A stretch of DNA of 64,000 nt from Phyto melanocephala (taxonomy: Eukaryota; Arthropoda; Insecta; Diptera; Rhinophoridae). Under the pieces are notes generated by a model, which was not told the origin of the DNA, did no database searches, and worked only from the letters and a program-made list of their open reading frames with translations. Positions 34,196 to 47,180 of this stretch are shown in pieces (within the stretch, counting starts at the first letter, position 1; every line of letters begins with the position of its first letter). A program made the translations under genes and the position numbers. The stretch is from contig OW799236.1 of the NCBI GenBank assembly GCA_941918925.1, forward strand, positions 122,213,062 through 122,277,061. Reading direction: 5' to 3'.

Positions 34196-35777
34196 TTCCG
34201 AGGCTTTCTCTTGTAGCGTCGAAATTCTATTTCATCATTTACTTGTGCTTAAAAATCTCATAAAATAAAATACTTCAAATCATGTTTAACGAAACAAAAC
34301 ACCACTTTTTGGACAGGCTAATTTTATGCTTCGACACGATTTTACTTTACACGACAGTTTCGAGAAACGTGACTTAGTTGCTACCCAAGAAAAAAATAAA
34401 AAAGCAAAGAAATCTCTTACATTCGAACCAAATTGATATCAAATGATTAATTGGCCCCTTGTATATGTATTTCTATATAAAAAGCCGATTTTTGTTTGAA
34501 ATTCTCAGCGACTATAGATTTTGCCTGATTTTTGATTGGATGCATATTTAATGGTTGTAATTATTTTTTTAATTAACGCAATATTTACCGAGTTTTAGTA
34601 TATATTTTTTAAAATAAAAAATCGAGTTTTTCCTCATCAGAAACTTAAATTATTTTTTGGACCACCTTAATGTTCGTACATAAGCAGTATTATGGTCTTG
34701 TTTTTGGATTTTTAATTTTTTGTAGCGGTTAAATTAATTCTTTTGCATTTTTATCATTTAATAAAAAAAAAACAAACAAACACATTCAATTATACTATTA
34801 CGTACGTAATCGCTGCAAGTGCTTGTAATATAAATTTTATATTCTTTTGCATATGTATGTATGTATGTAGTATAAAGAAATGTCTTTAGTATACATATTT
34901 ATATCATTTAAAGTAAATATGTTTTGAGTGTATGTATGTATGCATGGTATATCAAGTGAAATGATCGTAAAAACTTTGTTAAAATGTGTTCATTTGCATT
35001 GTACACAATACATCAACATGTGCATACAAATTATGATCGGCGAATGCAACAAAACACAAATCCCGTCAACAATCAACAACAATATTAACGACGAAAACAA
35101 CAGCAACATCAAGAACTAATTTTTTAATTCCTTCACGTTCATGTTCTTTATAAACATGTTTACAGGGTTTTTCAATTAAGGCTTGACAATGTTGATGGTC
35201 TGTTGCGACCATGTTACTTTGGCGGTGTGCTTTTGGTATAGAGATTTAAATGAAAACAAAATAAATTTCAATCGCGTTAGAATATCATAATTTGCCTTCT
35301 GTTTTGTATTATTAAATCAGAGATGCCGAAACTTACTCCAGGTTGTACATTCACATTTACATGTACGAAATACAAAACTTTAAATCTAAATTTCATACTT
35401 TTTTTGTTCGACTTGAAAGATCTGCAGAGTTTTAAAAAGTTGTCTGCAATTCTTATAAAAGTAATGTGCGTTAGTGCTGATTTTATGAAAGATGTAGCTG
35501 CCATTCAAATTAACTTTCTAAAGCTTGGTGGATATACTTAAGACGTTCAGCCATATAAACAATTAGCCCACACCTGAATGTCCAAGAAATACCAGAGTGC
35601 CTGAGAAAATTGCCCCTGTGTCTTATTTTAGTGATAGCCAAGTCGATTTTTTATTAGCCTGTTGACATCACATTGTTCAACCAACTTTTATAAAATTTGA
35701 AAGATGTTCACAAACTCAATCCTCTTAGAATTGGTTAAATTTTTAGGAGTTATAAGCGATGAAAGCCGCTACTGTAA
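34196..35777. other. AT-rich intergenic DNA
   Basis: No gene. A TATG run lies near 34,852-34,869. A weak, much-decayed inverted pair (GTGACGACTTTCC near 34,185 and GAGAAACGTGAC near 34,362) may be an old MITE but was not strong enough to list. Confidence 0.4.
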
Positions 35778-35971
35778 TAATAAATGAAATCAAGGCGAAT
35801 TCAACCAATTTTGACAAAAAGTTTCCCCATCAGCTGGGCTGATAATTTCACCTGTATGAATTCGCCTTGGTATAGTTTGATTCAAGGCGAATTCATACAG
35901 GTTATTCTTACTCAGCTGATAAGAAAACTTTTTGTCAAATTTGGTTTAATTCGCCTTGATTTCATTTATTA
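35778..35971. repeat. 194 bp palindromic MITE
   Basis: TAATAAATGAAATCAAGGCG at 35778 pairs with its exact reverse complement ending at 35971. The arms stay paired to the centre through GACAAAAAGTTT, CAGCTG and ATGAATTCGCCTT. Only about 15 bases in the middle (around 35,875) are unpaired. Confidence 0.85.
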
Positions 35972-36307
35972 ATGCAGGGATAGGAAATGTGATTTTGGTT
36001 TCAGTATTAAACAATTAACTTGAGTGTACTTTTTTGATAATAAATGTGCTTAATTTATGTATATTTGTTGCTTTTGCGTCATTAATAATGTGTTTAAAAA
36101 ATTTATATCCTTTTTCTAATGAAATTTTATTATATTTAATATGTAAAAACAACTTTTCCATCCCTGATATACGAATTGGCCTTGACATAAAACATCCCAT
36201 GAAAAGTTGCTTTGTTGTATCAATTCGCCGTTGCATATACCTTATGGATATGCCTTGGTTTGATTGTTTAATACCCAAATGAAAATCTCATTTTCCATTC
36301 CTGCATA

Positions 36308-36395
36308 AGTAAATGAAATCAAGGTGAACTCAACAAACTTTTGCATTATGGTTCCCCATCAGCGACGAGGTTATCTCAATGGCATATTCATTGCT
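36308..36395 (+). repeat. diverged arm of the 35,778 MITE
   Basis: AGTAAATGAAATCAAGGTGA, then AACTCAACAAACTTTTG and GTTCCCCATCAGC, repeats the left arm of the palindromic MITE about 530 bases away. The opposite arm is not evident. Confidence 0.6.
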
Positions 36396-39300
36396 TCATA
36401 TAAGAAATATTTAAAAGCGAATTCATATTTTATGAAGTTTGAAATTCGAAAAGGGTCTTTCGAATAGAAAAACATAGATGGCGCGTTTTTCTTCTAATTT
36501 CAATAACCATTTTTTGGTAAACCCTTTGTCTAAGTGGTTGTATTCACATAACTAAAGCAAATGCGCCTGCGTAATGCTAACAAAATAATTATTTGTTCTA
36601 AATGGTTAGTGTTTTTTTTTCGTAAACAAACTAAATGAATTTCTGTGGTAACGAAATCCATTTGTTTCATTTCAACTTAAGAATCAAGTTAGGCCAAAAA
36701 TAAAGACAACACTAAGTTACCAACCCAAGAAAAAGCCAATCCCTAATGAAAGTACACATACATACGCACAAGCATACAGCATATACAGTGGTACTACATA
36801 TTATGTGATAATAAATAACAAAATAAAATAAAAAATAAAAATAAAAGAAACAAGTGTAGGTGCAATGTCCGTTCAAACGTTTGTCCATCCGTGTCGTCTT
36901 GATTCTTATGGACAAATCAAATTATGTACATGTTGAATACGAGTACAACCTAAGTCGCGTTGTTCCCCCTTATTCAAAGCATGTTTGCATACAAGACGAT
37001 GCACCTTCACAATAATAATAATAACATTTCTTCCTAATCAAAATGGTATTTGGCTATATGCACTTACTCACTCATTTGAAGTATGGATCGATGTATGATA
37101 TTCTGTTAACGTTTAATCATTAACTGTCATCGTCTACTGTCACATAACACATACAGTATGCGTGAGCATTTGTATGCGTGTGTATGTGTTCGTTATTTGT
37201 GGTTGTTGGACGATTTGCTTCTAAATACGTCCATACAAACATATTGAATTCTTGTTAAGATTTCAAATTTCACCTTTCGTTCTATAGAAAATTCAGAAGT
37301 GTTTGTATGTCATAAACTTTTTTTGTGAGAAGAAGGTAGGTAGGTAGGTAGGGTTTAAAAGTTTAGTATTGTTGTGTGAATTGTACTTAAAATTAAAAAT
37401 TTTTTAAGCATGTGCCATGAATGCCTAATTAGATCAACTAATAAAATATGGGAATTCTGAACGCCACTTTAAATACACTGGTACAGGGGAACCAATATAA
37501 AATGGAGTCATAGACATTAGCGCTTTTGTTCTTAATTTGTTTCTAAATAATTTCCTTTTTGTGTCGCTTACAGAATTAGGCCTTTTCAAATTTTTTAAAC
37601 TTTACTCTAGACCAACCTTTGCCAACCGAAAATGGAATATAACTGTTTAAAATAATCCAAATCTATTTTATTTATAGGAGTGGAAGGCATATTTATTTTA
37701 CAGAATGTAAATTTTTTACATCAGGACATTTGAGAAAAATTCATTCAAAATATTTGTAGAAATACCCTCCCGCCAAAGTCTTCTAAGTTGCTTTAATTGT
37801 AGATAATTTATAATCAAATGCTCATTGCCTTTTTCATCTTTCTTAATTACTCTGAGTTATTCCATGCTTCAGTTTAACGCACAAACAAAACAGTATCGGT
37901 TGTGACTATAAGAATTTTTTGACAGCAGAATTTTAAGTTCTTATTTACAGAATTACGATTCGGAATATAAACATATAGTCAGCACTAAGAAATTATGATT
38001 CTTGCAATAGTATTTTTATAACTACAAAAAAAAAATTTTGTTTGCAAAAGCTGAACCATTCGATGGATAACTAACTTCAGAAAGTTTTTCAAAATAATTC
38101 TCCATAATTGTATTTAAACCAAACCATCTTTCTCTTATCCTACCGAATCCAGTGCTTTATGTTTTAATTTTTAACTTAAAGACAATTATTTTCCACTGCT
38201 TTAAACTTTGTTTGCTTTTAACTTAGTTACACTGTAATGGCCTACAGTACTTTTTCTATTTGTTATGTTTATCTTTACCATTACTTGTTAAATCCTTTAA
38301 ATGTATTTTTTTATGCCCGTACAATGTACTTCGAACTTTGTATGTAAAAAGAAAGAAGACGAATACACGGAAGTTGATAAACTCTGGGAATTTTCTGTTG
38401 ATTCAAAAATATAAATGTTTACCTTAATTCAGGAACTGTAAAGGGTTTATAGAAGAACGAAGGAAGTATTTTTTTTTCCTTTGATAATAAGTCAATAATT
38501 GAACGATTTTAGCTGCATAAAACTTCTTCTTGTATTTCTATGTTTTAACGAAAAACTGAAAAAAGCGACGAAAATTCTGTAGAGAAACCCAAATAATAAG
38601 ATAATTAGAAACCTTTTTAATTCCTGCAGTAACGAAATAAACTTGATGGTGAGTGTTCTCACAGGACACATAAGCTTATAAACTAGCCTGTGCCGAATAA
38701 GCATAAAGCTTCATAGTGACAAATGCTCAAAACATTAAATCATTAATGCAGATGATAAATGTTCTCTTTTATATAAATACGCATTTTAAAAACAAATGTC
38801 AAACTTTTATAGCTGACCAAAGTTGATTTTTTCTGGCAGGCGTTCGAATATTGAGTCCTTAAAGACTTAATGAAGAGATTCATTAGCGAATTCTTAAGTT
38901 AAGTTATCGACTTACAATCAATTTTTCATGCAAAATTCCCCCGGGGTTATGTAACTGGATATCCACACCTTGGGGGTATTGCCAGCTCGGAATATAGAGG
39001 TTTTACCAATACATCTAGATAACACAAGGCTAGAGTCCTTATTTGGTACCACGAAAATCAGTAAGCCCCTAGAACTAGTTCTAGATCCGGAGATTACATG
39101 GTGGCAGTGGTTGCTCCCATGCAGGAAAACCGAGGCCAGTGGCTTAATAACTGATGCTTGATGTTGCGTTGTACTTCGGTCCACTTTAAATATCTCTGAG
39201 TGCTGTTGCCTTCTCAACAGAAATAGAGACCAGTGATTTTATGACTAATGTTCCCGCAAGTGACGAACTTCGATAAACGTCTTGTGATGATGTTGCCATT

Positions 39301-39488
39301 TAAGAGTTACACAAATGGCTGCCGACGTCTTTCGGTTTTTAGGCTGGCAGTTTACTTTGTGTCTCTCGGAATAGAAGATCTGATTCTGTTCTTAACTTCA
39401 TTTGCCTCGTAACAAAAAAGGGTTTGGATAGTTTATTGATGGAAGAATTGCCACCTGTGTGTCATAAATTGTTTTATGAACTTGATGC
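36396..39488. other. AT-rich intergenic DNA with a GC-richer island
   Basis: About 3 kb with no identified gene. A GGTA run is at 37,334-37,353. The stretch 38,930-39,240 is clearly richer in G+C and is open on both strands (63 codons plus, 99 codons minus) but matches no family I know; probably an unrecognised transposon fragment. Confidence 0.4.
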
Positions 39489-39491
39489 TAA

Positions 39492-39622
39492 CCCTCATAC
39501 CTAAACAAGAGCGTTGAGCGTCAAGCGTTGCAATTTTGCATGTATTTTGTTATTGTAACAAAAACAAAACACATGTAAAACTCCAACGCTTGACGCTCAA
39601 CGCTCTTGTTTAGGTATGAGGG
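39492..39622. repeat. 131 bp MITE with perfect 40 bp arms
   Basis: The left arm 39491-39530 (ACCCTCATACCTAAACAAGA...) and the right arm 39584-39623 are exact reverse complements over 40 bases. Taking CCCTC/GAGGG as the ends gives a TAA duplication (39489-39491, 39623-39625), the target type of PIF/Harbinger elements. The loop is itself partly palindromic. Zero mismatches imply a recent insertion or strong hairpin correction. Confidence 0.85.
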
Positions 39623-39625
39623 TAA

Positions 39626-42349
39626 GGGATAGATTTATGCTTCTTAGTAAAATGTAGCGGTTACTTTCTTTTCAACTTCACAAAATCAAATTAATTTTAC
39701 TGAGATTCTTCCAAAACAGCGTTTCTATTCGATTTGGGAGAGAACTTTTATAAAAGATCACAGAATATATCAGGATACTTTCAATTCTTCAGATGATCAT
39801 CAGCTGTTCTTTTTTTAATGTCAAAATTTTATAAATTTTTATTCTCTCAAAATTCCCAATTTTATAAAAAATTCTCTCCGAAATTTAGTCAATTTATAGC
39901 ATTAATCGTCTTATTTTGTTCAAACAATTTTCATTTTTAAAATTCTGGCAATCCTCATTGACCATTACTGATATTTTCACAGAATATGATTCAAAAGAAA
40001 TAAAGTCAAATGAACAAGCCATAAAGGATGCCTTAACTGTAACTACCTACAATAAATATTAAACAACAAAACATACAGCAGATACTGATAACTAAAGAAC
40101 AAACAGGCACTTCAAATGGACGGACGAGAAGGAGAAAAGAGAAAGACAAACTAGATGAACTGAATAAGTGAACTATCCAACCCACGAACATGTGTATTAA
40201 CATTGCATTACAAACAGGAACTGTCAGCAGGAGGTACAACACACGGAAAAGAGGATGTTAAACGAGCAAAGATGTGAAAGGCAAAAATAAACACTAAAAG
40301 AATAACAAAAATATTTAAATGTGAAAACTGTTGTTGGGGTGTTGTGTTGTAGACCTTTCTTCTTAATGTTTTATTGGTAAATGGTAACAGGGCGACGTAC
40401 TTTGTTTCCTGAAAATGTTCTCGAAAATGCAAAATGTTACAATAAGTTAAGAGTATATCCCGGAAACAGGAAGTTGAACATTTTCAAGGAAGCGACAGTA
40501 TTCAAAAGCCTTAAAGCAAGGAAACAAATACAAAAGCCATACACATACACAATTTATATTATGTTTAAGTGTGTGTGTGTAAGTGAGTGTGCAAATAAAT
40601 GTAACAAGCATAAATGAATAGACGTTTATGTGGAAAAAGAAGGCTAGCGTTTAGCGCAGAAGATGTAGTGTAAAGGTTGTGTGACACTTTAGTGTCACTT
40701 CTTTATTCAGATATTAAAAGCTTTTGCTTAGGCTTCAAAAGAAAAATTAAAATACCAGATTTTTATCTTTTAAATTTAGCTTAGCACCATTTCGACGAAT
40801 CACCATTTCACAGATATTTTACAAACCGTTTTTAAGGTTCTGCTTATGATAAATTTTAACTTTCGAAAATTTTTTGTTTTTAAATTTAATGTCATGTACT
40901 TAAAATTTCGACATGAACGTTACAAATTGTTTGATTATACATACATTCATTTGTAGCATGCATGCATCCCTTTATCTTTCCTGTGGTGTATGACAACAAG
41001 CGACCAAAGGCATTTGCAACTTACAACAGACATACTTACCAATAAATAGAGCAAAAGTTACAAAGTGAAAGTGGGTGATGGATGGTTGGTGTTTATTTAT
41101 ATTCCTGTTGATTTTGTCTTGGTAAGGAAAACGATGTTAATGACATAAAAGACGCTAAATTCTGTAAGTTTGTGTGTGTAAAAGAGTATGTAAAATCATT
41201 CTGTAGAACACTGCATTAAAATACAAGTACTTTTACTTACTTACATATATGTAAACTAGACATCGTTCTACTCAACTATGCATTTAAATAAGAAATAACG
41301 AACAGTAAAACTTCAGAGATGGAAAATGAATGCTATGATAATCAATGATCATGTCTCTTGTAGGCATGTTTGTAAGGGAGAGAAGCAAAATACAGGACAT
41401 TGGTAATAAAGTTCCAAATCTCTTTAATACATTGTCTTCGGGTTCCCTAAATATATTCAGCATATCCTCCTAAAATGAAAAAAAAATTTTATCTCAGTGG
41501 TACAAGGTAATCCATCTAAAACAGTTTATAATTTGACCAATTATGGTTAAAATACAAATTGACAATTGATTGTCAAGAGAAGTAACACAAAAGTTAAACT
41601 TTGAAAATTGTTCATACATAAATTGATTTCGTATTACCTTAAGAAATTATTAACTGGGTGTGTTATGCACTCACACAAATGCAACTCTGATCGAAAACAC
41701 TTGCCAAAAGATGTGTATTACTTTTGCATTTAATACTTTTCTAACTAAGTAAGTTAGGCCTTTTAAGTCTGATATGTAGTTCCTGTTGAATTTCAGGCAC
41801 GAAATTTTTTATTTATCTCTTCATGGAAAAATAATCGTGTACATAAAAAACGATCTGTACTAGCAATGAGTATACCGATAGAGAGTGCTGATAATAAAAT
41901 CGTAACTGGTTTCGAAAATGCATTCCACTCGCCTAATATCGGTATATTTTTTTAATATTCTTAAAAAATATTTTAGGAAGTTTAAAAAGAATAAATGATT
42001 TTCAATAAATTTAAGAATGAACATTTAATAAGTATAATTTAATATTAATAAGTATAATTTATTTTTATTATTTTATTAAATTTGGTTTTACCAATGGTTT
42101 ATGTTTAGGCAATGTCATAAACACAAATAGCACTTTAATATATTCATCATATAGTTGGGCGCTTAATTAAAATCGGTAATTAATTTTGCGTTATTGGATC
42201 AAAATTTTTTTAATTTAGAAATATTATAAATCAAAAAAATAAAATAAAATTTATCATTGGTATCATTTTTTTTTTAATATTTTGTCTGTGTCTGTCAAAT
42301 TTATTTATTTTATTAACTCTACAATAAATAATTTTCTTTTTTATTTCCG
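39626..42349. other. AT-rich intergenic DNA
   Basis: About 2.7 kb with no recognised gene or element. Short open frames (69-78 codons) lack any family pattern. Confidence 0.45.
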
Positions 42350-42966
42350 ACGCAATCCTCGATTTTGAATTTTCACGTAGTTATCTGTATTTCATTATGT
42401 TTCTACTAGTCAAGCCCTTTCATTTGATACCCATATTCAGGCGGTTCAAGAAGTTACATTTTAAAATACTACATTTGGGCCATATATAAATTTATTATCC
42501 GCCATTTTGTAGTGGCGGCCAACATGAACTTTAATTGTTTTTATAGTGCTTATATTGCTCTAGTCAAGTCCTTTCATATGATACCAATATTGACTCTCTC
42601 GGTTGTCTAGAAGCTCAAAAAATCGATTTTCGCTTGTAAATTTTTTGAATATATATTTAAAAAAAAAATTTTTTGCCTACAATTTTACCGATTAGAGCCC
42701 GCAAAGGTACCTATAAAAAATTTTAGTTTTAGTGGTAAAAATATGGGAAAAAAACAGAGGCAGTCGTGTTAATTTGCTCATATCTCAGAAAGTTTTGGGC
42801 CTATTGTGCTGAATTTCAATAGCGATTCATTCCCGGACATTTCCAAAAGATTGATACACTATACAGATCTGAGGAACATATGGTTGCTTCTAAAAGTTGA
42901 TTTCAACTAACACACGGACAGAAGGACATGGCTGAATGGACTCCTCTATTCATAAACTTACGAAAA
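42350..42966 (-). repeat. dispersed repeat, copy 3 (long variant, truncated)
   Basis: Reverse-oriented partner of copy 2. It holds CTAGTCAAGCCCTTTCATTT and GCCATTTTGTAGTGGCGG units, then TTACCGATTAGAGCCCGC, AACAGAGGCAGTCGTG and the common CTCATATCTCAGAAAGTTTT to GATCTGAGGAACATATGGTT section. It stops at CTCCTCTATTCATAAACTTA without the TATACCCTTCAC terminus. Bases 42,745-42,765 show what sequence copy 2 carried at its retroelement junction. Confidence 0.7.
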
Positions 42967-44427
42967 TATTAGAAAACGGAATTGTCAAGCGTTTAAAACA
43001 CAAGCAAACCAGGAAGAATATGATTACCATAAAAATTAAGAAATTATAAGACCTAATGTAGGATAAATTTTTCCACAAAGAGACCAAGTTTTTCGCGTGA
43101 AAGTTAACGAAATTATTGTCTCTTAAAGGTGAATTCACCCATTCGTTCTGAACAAAATTTTTTGCGGAGAATAACATTTTTTACTGAGAGTTTTCTGCAG
43201 AACGATTCACCCATTTAAGAAAATTTGTCCGAAAAAACAAAGCTGCCATATAATAAAAAAATGCAAACAGTTGTACAAAGTGGCAGCACCGCTAGCAAAC
43301 TATGTAAATAAATACAAACGTAAATTATTTCATTAAAATATAAGTATGTGAAGAAAATGTCGGATAGAAGAAAACTAAAATTATTATTTTTAATTGAAGT
43401 GCATAAAGTCAATTTGTTTGCAAAAGAAATTTATAAAAAAAAAATCGAAAATAAAATGAGTCGCAGTGAGAAAAACCCTGTTTTAAATAATTATTTTTGT
43501 ATGCACTATTGCTCATGTCATACAAACATTCTCTTCCTGGTTTTTTTTAATTCTTCTATTAATTTTTGAGCAATATTTTCCTTAAATTCCATTTTAATTG
43601 TTAATTTTCGGCAAAAACAATTTTTGTATTATAAATGTACTGACGCTGTGTGATGTGGCAACCAAATTCAATTTTCATGTAAATATTGAAAAAAAGTGGC
43701 ATCCCAATTCAGTTTCTTCTGAACAAGAATTAAAATTAAACCAATTCAAGAAAAAACTTTCTGAACAAAATAATCTCTCTCTCTCTCTCTCAAAAGTAAA
43801 ACATCAAACTCAATATAAAAAAATTTGTTTTGAACTAAAATTTTATGGATGAATCCAGCTTAAGTTATCGAAACATAAAAAAAAAAAGTTCACCTTAACA
43901 TACCCAGTTTCCATCCCTGCAACCAACACTAAATATGACATGTTGTTGTGTCTTTTTATTTATTTATTTATTTTTATTTATATCCTTTAGTTTTCTTTTA
44001 CATTACAATAGCTTTTGGTCTAAAGTAATGACAGTGTTAGACTCGCCCTTGATTCTAATTATTTTTATGCTGTCTACATATTAAAACAAGTTTTAATGGT
44101 CTCATGAACTGTGCGGAAATAGCGGAAGTTTATAAGTTCCTTCTGCAGGAAATCATTGTCCAGAACGTAAATTAGATTCAAAAACTAAAAAGCAAAATAA
44201 ATAAATATTCATAACATGAAGAACATTTAAACAAACAGATTTATTTATGTATGCATTTGTGTAGGACTATGTAAGTTTTAAAGTCAAAATGTAATGACAG
44301 TGTAGCTGTAGCAATGTTTTGTAAAAAGATATAGCAAAAAAAAAATAAGAACAAGGTTTTTAATTGTTCGGCGTACGCGATTGTATATTGAGTTTACACT
44401 GCCACAAAAAAAAACTTCCTTACTTAC
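42967..44427. other. intergenic DNA with a possible decayed TIR element
   Basis: TTAAAGGTGAATTCACCC near 43,124 and AAGTTCACCTTAA ending near 43,900 could be opposite ends of an element, supported by GAACAAAATTTT/AAAATTTTAG patterns next to them. The arms are poorly matched. A CT run is at 43,779-43,792. No gene recognised. Confidence 0.35.
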
Positions 44428-44652
44428 AAGAGCGCTTGCAGGAGGCATGATTTTTATATGCATTTCGCAGGTCCTTTTATGCATTTGTGGAGCGTTAATT
44501 TCATCACTATCATGGGCAGCGTAATCCATGCATGAAAAATGGGCGTTGTAATAGTTTGAGCGATTCTTCTGTATAGTTTTATTTATTGAAAGAATTTCCA
44601 TATGAAAATGTCCTTGCACGCAAAGAATAAACTTGGTTGTGGTAATCAAAAT
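44428..44652 (-). other. candidate internal coding exon, 75 codons
   Basis: On the minus strand an acceptor TTGCTCTTAG (AG at 44,654-44,653) precedes 225 open bases, exactly 75 codons in one frame, ending at the donor GTAAGTA (44,427-44,421), which matches the consensus. The peptide includes YNAHFSCMDYAAHDSDEINA and CEMHIKIMPPASAL, with a mixed composition unlike AT noise. I do not recognise the family. No neighbouring exon was identified. Confidence 0.3.
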
Positions 44653-44932
44653 CTAAGAGCAACATTCTACGATTGAACATATATTGGTTGCCAGTTATAA
44701 TTTTTATGTTTAATTAAAGTATCATGCAATGATTGTATTAAGAACACAAATGAAACAGACAATCTTCTCTTTTAAAGCAAATTATTATTTTTTGTTACGA
44801 GGGTTGCAAAGGGATGGATCAACCTCAGTGCTCAATCTGGTAACTGACGTTCCTGAAGTAAAGTCTAACATTTTTGACAATAAACGTACTCAGAACGTGC
44901 GTAGGCTATTTCTGTCGTTTACTAAAAAATTC
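44653..44932. other. short spacer before a mariner relic
   Basis: Probably includes the 5' UTR of the mariner relic. No other signal. Confidence 0.4.
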
Positions 44933-45905
44933 ATGTCGGCCAAAAATTATAATTAAATCATGAACATTTTCGTGCGATTATTTTTTTTTTACTACTTTAA
45001 ACGTGGATTAAATCAACACTAGTATATCGATGAACTCAATTCGATTTTTAGCGATGAAGCACCATCAGGGACCAGTGTTTTTCAATAGTTTACTAAATTT
45101 AATCATAGTTCACTCAACAAAGAGTTTCATAAAGGTGGTCCAAAATCGGTTGTTGTTCCGAAAACATTGATGCTATACGTGAAATGATACTGCAACATCG
45201 TCATGTAGGTTATAGTGAGATTTAGATTTTAAATCTTAGTGAGACTTACATAGTTTGGCAATCGTTAACAGAATTCTTATTACAATTGGTCGCAAGAAAC
45301 AAAGTAAAAAAAATATATTCGTGATGGACCTATGCGTATGATCCTAAAAGTAAACAGCATGTTTACAAGTAAAACGAGTAAAATCCTACAAAAGTAATTC
45401 GGGCTCTAAGCAAATGGTCGCCTCTTTTTCGGAAAAACTGGGCCTGTCTCAATCGTACTTGACTTCTGAATGCTACTCAACATCAAAAGTCTTCAGAGAT
45501 ATAATAAAAACTTACCGCCAAAGACGTATCACTCTCCACTACGGCAATGCAAGACCACACACATCAGCTCAGACAAGAGGCATTTTGAGCCCATAAAACG
45601 TCGATTTAATGAGTCATTCGCAGTATAGTCATGACTTGGCACCCAATGGTTTTTTTTTTACTCCCAAAGATGAAAAATTCATTGCGAGGTCCACGTTTTT
45701 TGACACATGATGAAGTGAAGTTGATGCTTTCAAAAGGCATGTTTTGCAGGTACTTCAATCGGAATGGAAAAAGTGCTTCGAAAATTGGTTTACACGTATG
45801 GAAAAATGTATTGATGTTTATGGAGAATGTTTTGAAGAGCAATAAAGCCATTTTCGATGACAAATATTTATCTATTTCCTCTAATTCCGAAATAAAAAAG
45901 GCAAC
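44933..45905 (+). pseudogene. mariner transposase relic (SETMAR/Mos-type)
   Basis: Starts at MSAKNYN (44,933). A helix-turn-helix N-terminus follows (IFSDEAPSGTSVFQWFTKFN), then KSVVVP and REMILQHRHVGYSEI, then ARPHTSAQTR near 45,550 and LAPN, RGPRFLTHDEVKL, FENWFTRM towards the end. Frames shift at least five times. Both visible catalytic Asp positions are lost to Gly (LHYGNARPH for HDNA, LAPNGFF for NDFF). The 3' end is shared with the fragment at 26,010. Confidence 0.85.
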
Positions 45906-47180
45906 CCTTATATTTATATACATACATACATACCAAGGCATATCCGTAAGGTTCTTATATGCATCGCGGCATTCATTTTAATAATTTTTAAAAAACTTTC
46001 AAGCAAACATTTTTTATTCGTGGTTTTGTATTTTTTTAAATTGTTTTAAATCAACTGAAACTGCGAATTATTTATTGTATAATAAAAATAAAAAATTAAG
46101 TTTGACACATGCAGAAAGACTGTAAAAAAAGTTGGTAACGCTGATAAATTGTTTCCAAAAAAAAAAAAACAGTCAGCTGATTGGATTAATCTACCGTGAT
46201 ACATACCAAGAAGATTTACTTCCTCAATAGTTCCTTGATGTTAGTTATGGATATTTTAAACTTCACAATGTTCTCAATGATGTGGACATTTAATAGTTGT
46301 TCAGTCTTTTCAGACTTAACTAACCTAAAACAGCTTTATAGGAACAAGAAACTTGTATCAAAATCTGAAGTTTCTCTTGCGTGTATATTTCGAATTAAAA
46401 AAATTTGATTGAAATAAAAATGATAACAATAATGATAGTTAGATAATTGCAATCTTAACATCGATGTTGGGAAGGCTAAGGTGATAACTTGACTTTAAGA
46501 TAAGAATAAAGGCGACTGCGTTTAATTCCTCAAGTAACAAAAACCGATTATTTTTAACGAGCCCATACCCGGCTCAATAGGACTAAATTACTTAATCAAT
46601 CTAAGATGCTTACGAAGTAAGTTTGTGGTCGAGCTATGATACATACCCACCAGCAAATTTTTCGAATTTCGAAGGCAGTGCAGACTACTTTCTCTTACCG
46701 TATTGCATCCATGGAAATGCTTAAATTGTTTTATTATATCAGCAGTTTAAAAAGGAGACTAATTTTTTTCAATAGTTTTTTTTATATTCTCTCTTTTTTT
46801 GCTACTACGAAGTGAGACATCGCATATAAAAATCGATTTAAGAAGCGCTTTTTGGTAATGAATTTTTTTGGTGACTAAACCAGTATGCATTCTAGTTGCC
46901 AATGTTGGTGAAGTATTGTCTAGAAATTTGTGTCTTATTTTAAAGAGAACCAGTAATTAGAAAACAGTATATAAATACAAACAAAGATTTTCCTTCCTGG
47001 CAACTGCGAAAATATCCAAAGGCAAGAGCTGAAAGTCTACTTTAATATTTACTAATTGTTTAATGACCCTTAACACTGTCATTAATTACAAAGTATCCTG
47101 TCCGTTTTGGTTGTTTTGTTTAACTATTTTTCCATATGTTACCAACCTTTTGTGGATAAAATCTTTAAATTTTATTTTAA
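45906..47180. other. intergenic DNA, nothing recognised
   Basis: AT-rich. A slightly GC-richer patch at 46,440-46,680 has no recognisable frame. Confidence 0.4.

Noticed and set aside
34185..34395. Decayed inverted pair around GTGACGACTTTCC and GAGAAACGTGAC
   Set aside because: Too many mismatches to distinguish from chance by eye.
43122..43905. Possible ~780 bp TIR element
   Set aside because: The inverted ends match over too few bases and no target duplication is visible; mentioned only in the spacer entry.
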